Shown piece by piece: positions 13,093 through 21,422 of a stretch of DNA of 64,000 nt. The DNA comes from Dryococelus australis (lineage: Eukaryota; Arthropoda; Insecta; Phasmatodea; Phasmatidae). The DNA lies in the NCBI GenBank assembly GCA_029891345.1, contig CM057002.1, forward strand, positions 67,660,590 to 67,724,589, in the 5' to 3' direction. Position 1 is the first letter of the stretch; each line of letters begins with the position of its first letter. The position numbers and the translations under genes are program-made. The notes beneath the pieces were generated by a model that saw only the letters and a program-made list of their open reading frames with translations, made no database searches and was not told the origin of the DNA.

Positions 13093-13529
13093 GTGCACAA
13101 CTCTGAACCTGACTTCACCTCTGCTCAGGTGGGTCAACCACTACCCCAAATCTTCCATCCTAACCTCATTTTACCATGGGATAGGATGGGGATAGGGTCA
13201 CCTTATGTAAAGCAGAAAAATCACAAAATCTCAAAAAAATGTCCACGTATAAGTATTGTGTAATTCACCAGATCGTGCTGGGTCCACTTCGAAACATCAT
13301 ATAGCTTCAGGAGAAGGTAACTACTGATGTATGGTGCACTGGTGTCAGTTAAGAATGCCAGTGGAAGGATACACTTGGGCAAGCCTTTTGATGCTCGGCG
13401 TACTGGATCATGGGGGAAATGAGGTGTGATGGATAGGAAATGCTATTTGCCAGGGTTAAGAGCACTAGCCTATGGTGCGAACATGAAGTTATACTTACTA
13501 GAGACTCCTCCTCTCGGGTCATGATGGTA
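13093..13529. other. No gene seen
   Basis: A minus-strand frame of 119 codons overlaps this interval and the next repeat (13349-13708) but lies mostly within repeat R1 and has no recognisable domain. Confidence 0.4.
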
Positions 13530-14185
13530 GACGACCGTTGGCCTGCAGCAATGGACACGTCTTGATAGATTTTACGAGTTGGAATACCTTTCCGCCAGCC
13601 ATAAACTACACTCCAATCGCCTCGTCTAGTCAGAGATGTCAGCCCCCTTATATGCCAGCTCACTCCCGAAGGGTTATTTTGGTTACGCAATGCCATAATT
13701 AAAAACACATGGTCAATACAATGTTACGTAAAAGATTAAGTAACCAATAGGCGGTTAATCATAATAAAACACCGGCATCCCACCAGTATGTATTTATTAT
13801 AAGTGCTTCCCCATTGGGGCACTGAAGTTTTCATACAGATGTTTTAGCCAGGAGGGCTCTTACACATATGAAAATGGCTGTAGGGCCTATGAACTTAAGT
13901 GGTATATTACGCCTCGGTCATGTAAAAGACGAACCGAGAGTGAGAGACCATGTACGAAAGATTCCGGTATACTAATGAGAATTAAGCAGAATTACATGAT
14001 GGTAAATGAAGAAAGATAAAGTGCCCAGAGCACTGTGGCTTGGTGATATTGGTATTCTCACAAGATCTAAGATGCTACTACCTTCTAGTTTGGCGTGGAG
14101 GCCACTCACTGGCCAATGCTCCCATCCAAACATCACATGACATCATTTTACATATGTGAAATAAAATGAATGAAATGAAATGGGT
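13530..14185 (+). repeat. Dispersed repeat family R1, copy C
   Basis: GTCTAGTCAGAG and CAGCTCACTCCCG (about 13625-13665) match the 7.9 kb copy. GGGCTCTTACACATATGAAA and the following GGCTGTAGGGCCTA match copy A near 3062-3095, and GATTCCGGTATACTAATGAG matches copy A near 3188. The order of blocks is the same as in copy A. Confidence 0.5.
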
Positions 14186-15029
14186 TCCACAATGCCGATG
14201 AGATGTACATGTCAATAAACTCTTAACAAAAAAAAAACATAAAAGCACATTTTAAAAATATAAAAATAAATACAAATGTTCGACCAGACCACATTGCCAT
14301 GGCAACCTAACATCAACATTGACACGTATAAACAATAATATCTTTATAGGGTCTGTCCCCAGTCAAGTTTATTACACCTATCTGATTTGTGTTCATGGCA
14401 AAACATGTGATTTCATCTTACTTGGCATAAATACACTTCAAAAATACTTCTACGATTTTATATTGGCTATTTGCCATGTGGACATGTGCACTGGTCCACT
14501 TTGATGCGTCATTTTAGAAAGTGGTAGGAAAGTCCAGTATTTCAATACTGCCAGTACTGGTCGAAGACACCTTAAAATATAAAATATTAAAGAAATGATT
14601 TGCAATGCATTAATATTACTGGTAATAATAATTATAATTATTATAGAGTCATCTGCGCATCACAATAGCTTCAATTGTTGTCGTTCAAGTAGATGCACAA
14701 AATTACGCCTCTAGCACAGAATTTTGCAGCATTATAATAATTATGAACTTATAGGATTACACTCAAACACACCAAAATAATATCAGTAATATCTGAAGAG
14801 ACAATTTGATGCATACTTACGAGACATGGGTAACATGGGAAAATAAAACACTGCCATAACATATGGCACTACATAAACATTGACCAACCAAATGTAAACA
14901 CTAAAAGTAAACACAAGCACGTGGCACTCATCTTGACGTACGTACACTGATATTCGTACAATTATGTACCTGGTATCATGGTAACCTAACTTCACATATT
15001 TGTGTACACTGATGAAAGCTACGGAACAC
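14186..15029. other. No gene seen
   Basis: AT-rich. The CAGTATTTCAATACTG and CCAGTACTGG words at about 14531-14560 echo 3751-3790. No gene is supported. Confidence 0.45.
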
Positions 15030-15268
15030 TATAGGCCGTTCACGGTAAAGTGAGCACTTTTTGAAGATGTTTTTTCAGACATAATAACCAATAAATACAT
15101 TTCATTGTGGCTTCAGACTTTTGGTTTTGGGTATAGTGCATATATACACTGTATTTATTATTCACATTACAGGGTTTACATAAACAAGTGATGAAAGAAT
15201 ATAAATTGGTTAAAATAAAAAAGTAACTAGGGCTTAAAAAGTGCTCACTTTACAGTTAACAGCCTATA
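15030..15268. mobile_element. MITE-like element with about 35-bp terminal inverted repeats
   Basis: The left end begins TATAGGCCGTTCACGGTAAA and the right end, reverse complemented, begins TATAGGCTGTTAACTGTAAA. Both continue GTGAGCACTTTTT. Over about 35 bp there are roughly four mismatches. Total length is 239 bp with no coding capacity. The outermost TATA/TA bases are compatible with a TA target-site duplication as used by Tc1/mariner-type elements, but the superfamily is not proven. A single TIR of the same family is at 56681-56714. Confidence 0.7.
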
Positions 15269-15438
15269 AAACAAAGTATCTGTTGTAAAGTGTGAAAGTT
15301 TTAAAATTCTTGTGTGTTTTAATGGTGATTAATTTTATTATTGTATATTTTAGCTATTAGTAAATTTTAAGATGTTTCGTGGTTAGGTTTGTCGATGAAT
15401 GTTGCCGAGGGGGGTGGGGGGAGGGCAGGTTTGTGACA

Positions 15439-15791
15439 GAGTTTTCCATCCCAAATTCAGAGAGAGGAGTTGTGTTGCTTTGAAGTCTCTTATGTTGCAG
15501 TGAGACAGCTGTGAGTGGGCAACCTGCATATCATGAGTGTTTGGCAAGGTGCACTGTTACCAGGAACCAGCTTCTGTTCGCAGACTAAGCTCCTATTGGC
15601 AAGACGAGTTCATGAGCTTGCCGAGTATTTGAGTAATTGTAGATGGCATGGCGAGAGAATAGAGTGCTCTGGGGTGGTAAAGAGTGAACTGCTGGCTTAT
15701 AGGCGGGTTGCCCACTCACAGGCGTCCCACTGCAACATAAGAGACTTTAATGCAACACCATATCTTCCACTCAATTTGGGATGAAAAACTC
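15439..15791. mobile_element. Foldback/MITE-like element with 89-bp inverted repeats
   Basis: Positions 15439-15527 and the reverse complement of 15703-15791 match over about 89 bases at roughly 85 % identity. Conserved runs are CATCCCAAATT, AAGTCTCTTATGTTGCAGTG and TGTGAGTGGGCAAC. The central 175 bp are unique. No clear target-site duplication is visible. An 89-codon plus-strand frame runs through it, but that is probably a by-product. It abuts or overlaps the 3' end of the minus-strand Gypsy copy. Confidence 0.75.
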
Positions 15792-16480
15792 AGTTACAAC
15801 CCCATGTATCTGCTGGTAGCTAGTCGGACTAGCCACCACTGTGGTGTTGGAGTCAACCTCGGGTGATTCCCTAGCTGGTGTTGGCACCGTTTCTTCTTCT
15901 GTTATGCTGTCCTCCTCGATGAGCGGCGTCCAATCGACGGGCATCGCATTGTCTCCTGAGGGTCCCACTCCCAGAGATGTCACCGTTGGTTGCAGTTCCA
16001 GATCTCTCTGTGTTACTCTGGTGGCCGCTGCGCTGTCGATCTCTGCGGAGCCGGCCATCGGATGCGCCCTGACTGGTGCCATTGCACAAGGCGAAATTAT
16101 CCCTTGGCCTCCCACTGCTGGTGGTCCTGAGGCAGGTACTGACCCACCTCTCGTGCTCGCTGCTTGCTCCTGGAGTTCGTACTCGATGGCACCGTTGTGA
16201 ATCTCCAGGTCCTGTGCCTCTCCCCCGTGCCTCGAATGCTCCTCCTCCCCTGTCTATTGTGTGCTGTTTGCAGTGGATTTTGAGGTGGCATTGGCTTTTG
16301 GTGCGGTGCACCCCCCATGATCCGGGTCTATGTTGTCCTGATACCTTGGGGACATGGCCTCGTCCGGTATCTGCGACATGTGGAAGTTACCACCCCACTT
16401 TTGTCTTCTCTCCCTTGCTCTGTTGGCTCGGCAGGCATTGCGTCGTCGTGGGTGATTTTGTCACCGGACTCGTCTCCGCG
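15792..16480 (-). pseudogene. Gypsy copy 1: C-terminal extension of Pol
   Basis: Minus-strand open frames of up to 146 codons continue from the integrase C-terminal domain. They are rich in Arg, Gly, Ser, Thr and Pro and have no recognisable fold. They occupy the same place as the low-complexity extension at 35730-36600 of copy 2. A tail of this sort after integrase is common in Gypsy elements and poorly conserved. The last frame ends at 15771, inside the right inverted repeat of the foldback element. Confidence 0.5.
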
Positions 16481-16960
16481 GACATCTCCAGGTGACAGAT
16501 GCATGGTGTCTCAGTGAAACGTGCTGGTTTTCCTCCCCACCTGTACCAAGTAGGTGGTTGGCCCTAGACCCTTGATAATCCGGGGTGGGCCTGTCCATCG
16601 GACAGCTAGTCCGGCACAGAAGTTTTGGCAGGCTCTCAACTGTGGTTGTGCCTTCACATACACCAGTTGACCAGGTTCGAGCTTATTATCTCGAACTGTC
16701 TTTTTGGTAGGCGGGGCTGTTGCAGTTGCACTCTATCTGTCCTGTGTGATTGAAATGTTTGGCACATAACATATTTTTGCACGTTTTTTTGTACATCATG
16801 CGAGAGTCCTGGCCAGAAGAAATGCTGTCTGACATTTCGGGTCGTCTGCTCTGTACTTGGGTGTCCAGCTACGTGATTTGAGATTGCATGTCCCAATACT
16901 TTCGCCCTACATGTTGCCGGTACAGAAGCAATTTTTTGTTGTTGTTTGTCACACACACGT
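16481..16960 (-). pseudogene. Gypsy copy 1: integrase with catalytic core deleted
   Basis: From 16956 downwards the minus strand reads the integrase N-terminal HHCC zinc domain: HAISNHVAGHPSTEQT, then RQHFFWPGLSHDV and CMICQ-like cysteines (KYVMCQTFQ). Within about 20 codons of RLPKRQFEI the sequence passes to the C-terminal SH3-like domain (WTGPPRIIKGLGPTTYLVQV, about 16590-16530). The DDE catalytic core of about 150 residues that should lie between is absent. This is therefore an internal deletion and not simple mutation. Neighbours are RNase H on the 5' side and the low-complexity tail on the 3' side. Confidence 0.75.
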
Positions 16961-17109
16961 TGCCAACCTCCCTTCCATCACATGCCACTGTTCCATGGTC
17001 TCTCTCGCACATTGCTTATTTCTCTCTCGTGCTACCATGCAGCTGTCTTATGCCTCAACTATTTCCTGGTACAGAGCATCTACAACAATATCACCGCCCC
17101 CTGCTCGTA

Positions 17110-17560
17110 CTTAATTCATCTGTAGCTCTTGGAATAACTTGTGTGTGACGGGAGAAGAACTTCATCCCATTCTGCATCATCTGTAACCACAACACTTGCA
17201 TCGGTCGCACAGGACAATGTGTCTGCCAGTTGATTCTCCTTCCCGGGGACATGTTCTACAGTGAAGTCATATGACTTTAGGAGCAACGCCCACCAGGTGG
17301 GTTTACTGTGGGTCTCTTTCATTTAGTGTAGCCAAACAAGGCATCTGTTGTCTGTTCGTAACATGAAACGTTTGTATTCCAGGTAGGGCGGGTAATTTTT
17401 AACCGCCCACCCTACTGCCAAAATTTCAAGCTCGTTTACGTCATATCTGCGCTCTACTTATCCCAACTTCGCGCTGGCGAAATCGAAGGCTTGTTTCGTG
17501 CCATCTTCTGCACATTGATACTAGGCGGCACCCAGCTCCTTTTGACTGGCATCCATCTGT
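17110..17560 (-). pseudogene. Gypsy copy 1: RNase H domain
   Basis: Minus-strand frames read YDVNELEILAVGWAVKNY, then RFMLRTDNRCLVWLH and WWALLLKSYDFTVEHVPGKE followed by NQLADTLS. These are the conserved Glu, Asp and final Asp-bearing segments of Ty3/Gypsy RNase H. The domain degrades the RNA strand during reverse transcription. A stop after LVWLH and a frame change upstream show it is dead. It is close to the copy 2 sequence at 34331-34560 (DNRCLLWLHNMLEARS). Confidence 0.8.
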
Positions 17561-17879
17561 TAGTAGAGGTGCTTGCCTGGATCGTAACGTGATAGTTTGG
17601 GTCGAGAACGAAACTTTTCTTTGTTGCTTGAAATTAATTTTCTTCCACGTCTCCCCACATGAACCACTTTTGGGGCGAAAGTAGATACGTGAGAGAAGCA
17701 GTAATTATTGTGAAATACTGAAAGAGCTCTCTTAACCAATTGATTAATCCAAAAATCTTGCAGAACTGTTTGCAGGTGTGTGGAGCCGGGTGTTTCTCTA
17801 TTCAAATTAACTGCTCTGGGTTAGGGGTGTTTTGATCCTCGTCTACAATGTGCCACCCAAATTTCAACTTCCTTTTACC

Positions 17880-18460
17880 CAAATTACATTTATTCTCGGT
17901 ACAGGTCAGTACATATTTTGCGAACCTCTCCAGTACCATGGAGCACATGCATTAGCATGTGCTCCTCCCAACAGCTCGACCATATAATCACATCATCCAG
18001 GTATGCTAGCATGAAGTCGCCGATAAGCCCGTCCAGCATATGGACTATAATTGACTGAAGGGTTACGGATGCTCCTTTGAGGCCAAAAGGCATCGCGCAA
18101 AAATGGAATCATTGGCTGTCAGGTGTCACGAATGTGGTTTTCTCCCTGTCTTCCTGCTTGATGGCAATTTGCCAAATCCTCTTCTAAGATCTAGCGACAT
18201 CATTACCATTGTCTTGCCGAGTGTTGAGAGCGTGTCTTTTACACTGATGCAGGGTGGCCGATCGTTACATGTTACCTGATTGGTCGGATGGAAGTCCACT
18301 CAGAAATGGACACTTCCATCTTTCTTAGGCACTAATGTAATGGCAGAGTTATATTTACTGCACGTCTGCTCGATAAATCCGTCTGCTAGCATCTCTCTAA
18401 CTTGCCTACTAATTATTTTGGTTTGATATGGCATGTAACACCGTGGTCCTTCTTTCGGGT
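17880..18460 (-). pseudogene. Gypsy copy 1: reverse transcriptase
   Basis: On the minus strand, from 18370 to 17890, motifs appear in the usual order: YNSAITLVPKKDGSVHF, a degenerate VDFHPTNQVT, MMSLDLRRGFWQIAIKQ (across a frameshift), MPFGLKGASVTLQ and AYLDDVIIWSSCWEEH. The YLDD box carries the catalytic aspartates and is intact. A stop interrupts the finger region near 18300 and a frameshift lies near 18170. Ty3/Gypsy RTs have this MPFGL-YLDD arrangement. Confidence 0.85.
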
Positions 18461-18499
18461 GCGGGATTTCATGTTCGAATTACTGTTGTTCTTCGAAGT

Positions 18500-18950
18500 C
18501 CATCTGTTTTAGCAAAAAATTTCCCTCCTCTCACTCAGTATATGCTGGAACGCTGCCTGATGTTGTTGCGGGATCTCATGATCGAATATCTCTAATGATA
18601 CCGGGTGTAAATCACTAGCAACTACCCTTTCTATAGTGTATACTGTGCGCCGCTCTTTTGCCCCGAAATGAATTCTCCTAGCCGCAGGTTCCAGTACGGT
18701 ATTCTGTTCCTGCAAACCAAGGCATGCCTAATATTGCATATTCATTAACCTCTGCAGTTACAATTGCACTCAATATTGTTTCCAAGTCCCCTATTTTTAT
18801 CGTGATTGTTGCTTTGCCCAATACTCCATTATATACTTGGCTGGTAGCGAGCATAATTACATGATTACTAGTTGTTGCCTCACTGGGATTCACGTAACGA
18901 GGCTACACAAAGTTGTGTGACACTACCATATCGATTAGCACATGACAGGG
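18500..18950 (-). pseudogene. Gypsy copy 1: aspartic protease and linker to RT
   Basis: The minus-strand reading from about 18943 is LIDMVVSHNFV, stop, PRYVNPSEATTSN and then YAILGMPWF near 18730. It matches a retropepsin: the active-site D remains, but the usual D-T-G has become D-M-V. The flap and the hydrophobic ILG-x-PW segment are recognisable. The next minus-strand frame (18715-18509) is the linker into RT. In copy 2 the same place reads LVDTGASQNLIHPEFV with the active site intact, which supports this reading. Confidence 0.75.
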
Positions 18951-19089
18951 TTAACTGTTCATGCTGATAAGGATGCGAATAAACCTCGCCCGACACCCAC
19001 TCACCTGCTGAATGATTCCCTGCTGTCAGTTGTTGTTTTGTCAGTTGTTGTTGATGGGACCAGGGCAGAAATGGTGATAGGCCTCTTCG

Positions 19090-19720
19090 CTCCTACTGGC
19101 AGTTTCCCTGCATCCTTGGTGTAGGCCCTCTGTAGGTGACGAGATGCGGATTATTTGAGCATGCGCTATGCCAGTAGAAAACTGTTTCTGGACGACTGTA
19201 GCGAGACGGACTCACGGGTGGCTTGCTTTTATCGATCCGCACTCGTGTTTGCCCAGTGTTCCTGCGCATACTGTCGCTTGGCTTATCACCAGGGCATGGA
19301 ATGTTGTCACTGTGTGCACACGCCATGTCCAATTCCGGTTTGATCCCGAACTGCTTCGCCGGATGGCTCACCCAGTCCCATTGCGTGTTGATGTCACTCC
19401 CGTGTGTCTCGTGATGCCATCGTGCAGCTCCGCTCTCGCGATGCGATGAGCTCTGGTTTCGCTCGAGAATGATAGCAGTCTTGAAAGCCTCGTCCATTTT
19501 GCTGTTAAGAAAAGGTAGCAGTGCAGATCTGTATTCCGGTAATTCAGTTTCGGCAATGATTTACAGCGCCTCTCGGTCTGTCAGCTGAGGGTGGAATCAC
19601 TTGAATAGATGTGCCTTATGCATAATGAACGTCGGTAGTTGTTCACTAGGCTGCTGCTCTTGCCAGAGTAACTTGCTTTGCACTTGTAAGGATGTAAACA
19701 CGTGTCCCTATCGGCACTGA
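19090..19720 (-). pseudogene. Gypsy copy 1: Gag (C-terminal half)
   Basis: Minus-strand frames give MDEAFKTAIILERNQ and SSHRESGAARW, which match VDDAMHAAILLGRN and PHRDSGAIRC of copy 2 (about 32275-32345). Near 19110-19190 VFYWHSACSNNPH matches AYHWHNKCPNNPH of copy 2 (32590-32635). The conserved W-H-x2-C-x-N-N-P-H motif may be this family's replacement for the CCHC zinc knuckle, which I do not see. The protein would form the virus-like particle and bind RNA. Several frame breaks are present. Confidence 0.6.
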
Positions 19721-19959
19721 AGCGTGCACGAACTCCTCCCACTGCACACCATAGTGGTTTACTGCACCCACCAATTCCCTGCTTCTCCTTGCAATTAACC
19801 GCCGATGCAGCTAGCCCACTAGTCTTTACTCACCTCATAGCATTTCAGATGTGACGTGCACTCTTTTAAGAAAGCGCTAAGGTCTTCGCTTGCCATTCCA
19901 GTAAATGTAGGCAGATGTTGAAAGCATGTCGGTGTTCGTTTCAGGCCACTGGCAATGTC

Positions 19960-20340
19960 TGGGCTGCTTCAGTTTACTTCCTCGGCTTGCGCTCCCTTTT
20001 CGTCTGTTCCTTCACTCTCAACATGACATGCTCTGTTTACCATGGTGATGCAATCTCTGTCTGCTTCCGTTGCTTGCACGTTATCCCCCAAACTGTCTTC
20101 TGCTTGCCGTACTGTATCACCGGGATTGTTGCCCGTGAGTAAATAGGTTGAAATGTTGTTGATCACGGTCGGTTTCAACTGTCCAATGCGCTCGTCGCAA
20201 ATAAACTGCAATCCAGTTGCGATGTATAACTCTGTGTGGCTCATGCAATCCTTGTGCATGTACATGTGGCACTGTGCACATATGCTCGGTGTGGTTTCCA
20301 ATATTGTGCATAACATTCTCCTGCACAAATGTAACTAGTA
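19960..20340 (-). pseudogene. Gypsy copy 1: PHD-like zinc finger upstream of Gag
   Basis: The minus-strand frame starting at 20328 reads MCRRMLCTILETTP, then SICAQCHMYMHKDCMSH and, after about 17 residues, FICDE. The spacing C-x4-C-x9-C-x2-C-x4-H-x2-C-x(n)-C fits a PHD finger (C4HC3), with the last cysteine lost. In an adjoining frame just upstream the reading is SYICAGEC, so the first cysteine pair may straddle a frameshift. The remaining 80 residues are acidic and hydrophilic without a recognised fold. The same place in copy 2 has the same pattern (31165-31302). PHD fingers typically read histone H3 tails; that role here is only an inference. Confidence 0.55.
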
Positions 20341-21235
20341 TGAATTTTGAATTTCGTTAATACTGTCTGAATATTCTGTTGTCTGCTCTTCCCCACAGTT
20401 GCTCGCGACATGGTTGCTTGTCGGGTTGATATTCCGATTGCACTTGCCAAATCGGGTCCCCATTTCGTATCTGTCTGCCACATCCAGTGGTTTTTGACAT
20501 ACACATTGCAGACACAGCGGTGCCGGTACACCGTGCTGCATCTGGCCAGCCATGGTGGTTTGTCAACACTACCATGCGGACATAGAAAAGTGGATGAGAA
20601 AGTGCGGATTCGAAAGCGCGGATGCAAAAGCATGGTACGGCCATGAATGCAACATGGTACCCCTGTCTTCGCATTACGGTGCAGGGGTCAATGGATGGCA
20701 GCTGCATAGCTGACTGCCAGTGTGCGGTGAGTGGGTAGCTTGGGAGGGAGGAACAACTTTTGTTTTCTTTCTCCTTCTCCTCCTGCTCAGCACGTGGCTG
20801 CGGCTGGGTGGTGATGTCAGGCCAGGGAGAGGTAGAATGGGTTCACTACCCTGTTCTTCTGTCCTTCTGATGGGGTGTCGTGTCGGTAACGTCATGCCTC
20901 ATTTTTCAAAATGGCTGCATTGCTGCCCTTGTTTACCCTCGCCAGAGCAATGGAGAGTGCCTTGTTGTTTTGGCGCACTTTTCCTTGCTGACAATGTGCA
21001 TCCTTTCTGGCATCATTGGGGCATCTAGAAGGCATCTCGATGCTGATATGTGCTGTGCAGGTTACCAGGTTGATCACGCCGTTCCCTCATTGTTGGTAAA
21101 TCTGGGGAAAATGGAAGAAAATTGCAGGAAAAATTTGAAAAGTTTTTGGAAAAATTTGGAAAATATTTTTGGTGTGGGAAAAGTGCAGAAAAAATTGTTC
21201 AGATCCTAAGACAAGGATTTTCACCAAAGTTGGGC
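20341..21235 (-). other. Gypsy copy 1: leader and N-terminal region
   Basis: Minus-strand frames of 116-130 codons (20707-20241) precede the PHD-like finger and are weakly similar to copy 2 at 30740-31100, in different frames. From 20750 to 21235 the reverse complement is alignable with 30310-30760 of copy 2 but non-coding. A purine-rich stretch of GGAAAA-like words at 21105-21195 is low complexity. The element stops here without a visible LTR. Confidence 0.5.
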
Positions 21236-21242
21236 GACATTT

Positions 21243-21422
21243 GACATCTGCCAAGGTGTTAGTCAATAAGGATATTGGTTAGGTGAGGAGTCGTGAGGGT
21301 AGTTTGAAATCTCAGTGAAGATAATTACCCCGGGTGCGATATTGTCGGGTTGATAATATCGTGAAGTCGGATAGCTGACTCGTTCCTCAGGGTCGTTCGG
21401 CCGACGACCACTTCAGATCCTT
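21243..21422 (+). repeat. Hairpin-bearing dispersed repeat R2, copy 2
   Basis: Same-strand counterpart of 12911-13092, starting 8 bases after the truncated 5' end of Gypsy copy 1. The hairpin arms are GATATTGTCG and TGATAATATC with loop GGT. Compared with copy 1 two positions differ, and both changes turn Watson-Crick pairs into G.U pairs in RNA, so an RNA stem could still form. Confidence 0.7.

Larger units (their letters stand above)
15771..21235 (-). mobile_element. Gypsy-type LTR retrotransposon, copy 1 (minus strand, degenerate)
   Basis: Read on the minus strand, the element shows in order a PHD-like finger, Gag, aspartic protease, reverse transcriptase, RNase H, integrase zinc domain and integrase C-terminal domain. 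It is interrupted by many stops and frameshifts. The same order and clear sequence similarity are found in the plus-strand copy at 28885-37075, so the two belong to one family. Examples: the Gag stretch near 19450 matches the other copy near 32270, and the untranslated leader near 21030-21000 (reverse complement CCTTCTAGATG, then GCAAGGAAAAG) matches 30445-30510. No LTR is visible at either end. The 5' side stops near 21235, next to repeat R2; the 3' side stops near the inverted-repeat element at 15791. Confidence 0.85.

Noticed and set aside
15841..16495. Plus-strand frames of 119 and 139 codons
   Set aside because: They are the antisense of the minus-strand Gypsy C-terminal tail, which has better context.
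16097..20710. Cellular PHD or zinc-finger gene on the minus strand
   Set aside because: The finger is followed by Gag, protease, RT, RNase H and integrase in order, and the same arrangement recurs at 31-36 kb, so it belongs to the retrotransposon.
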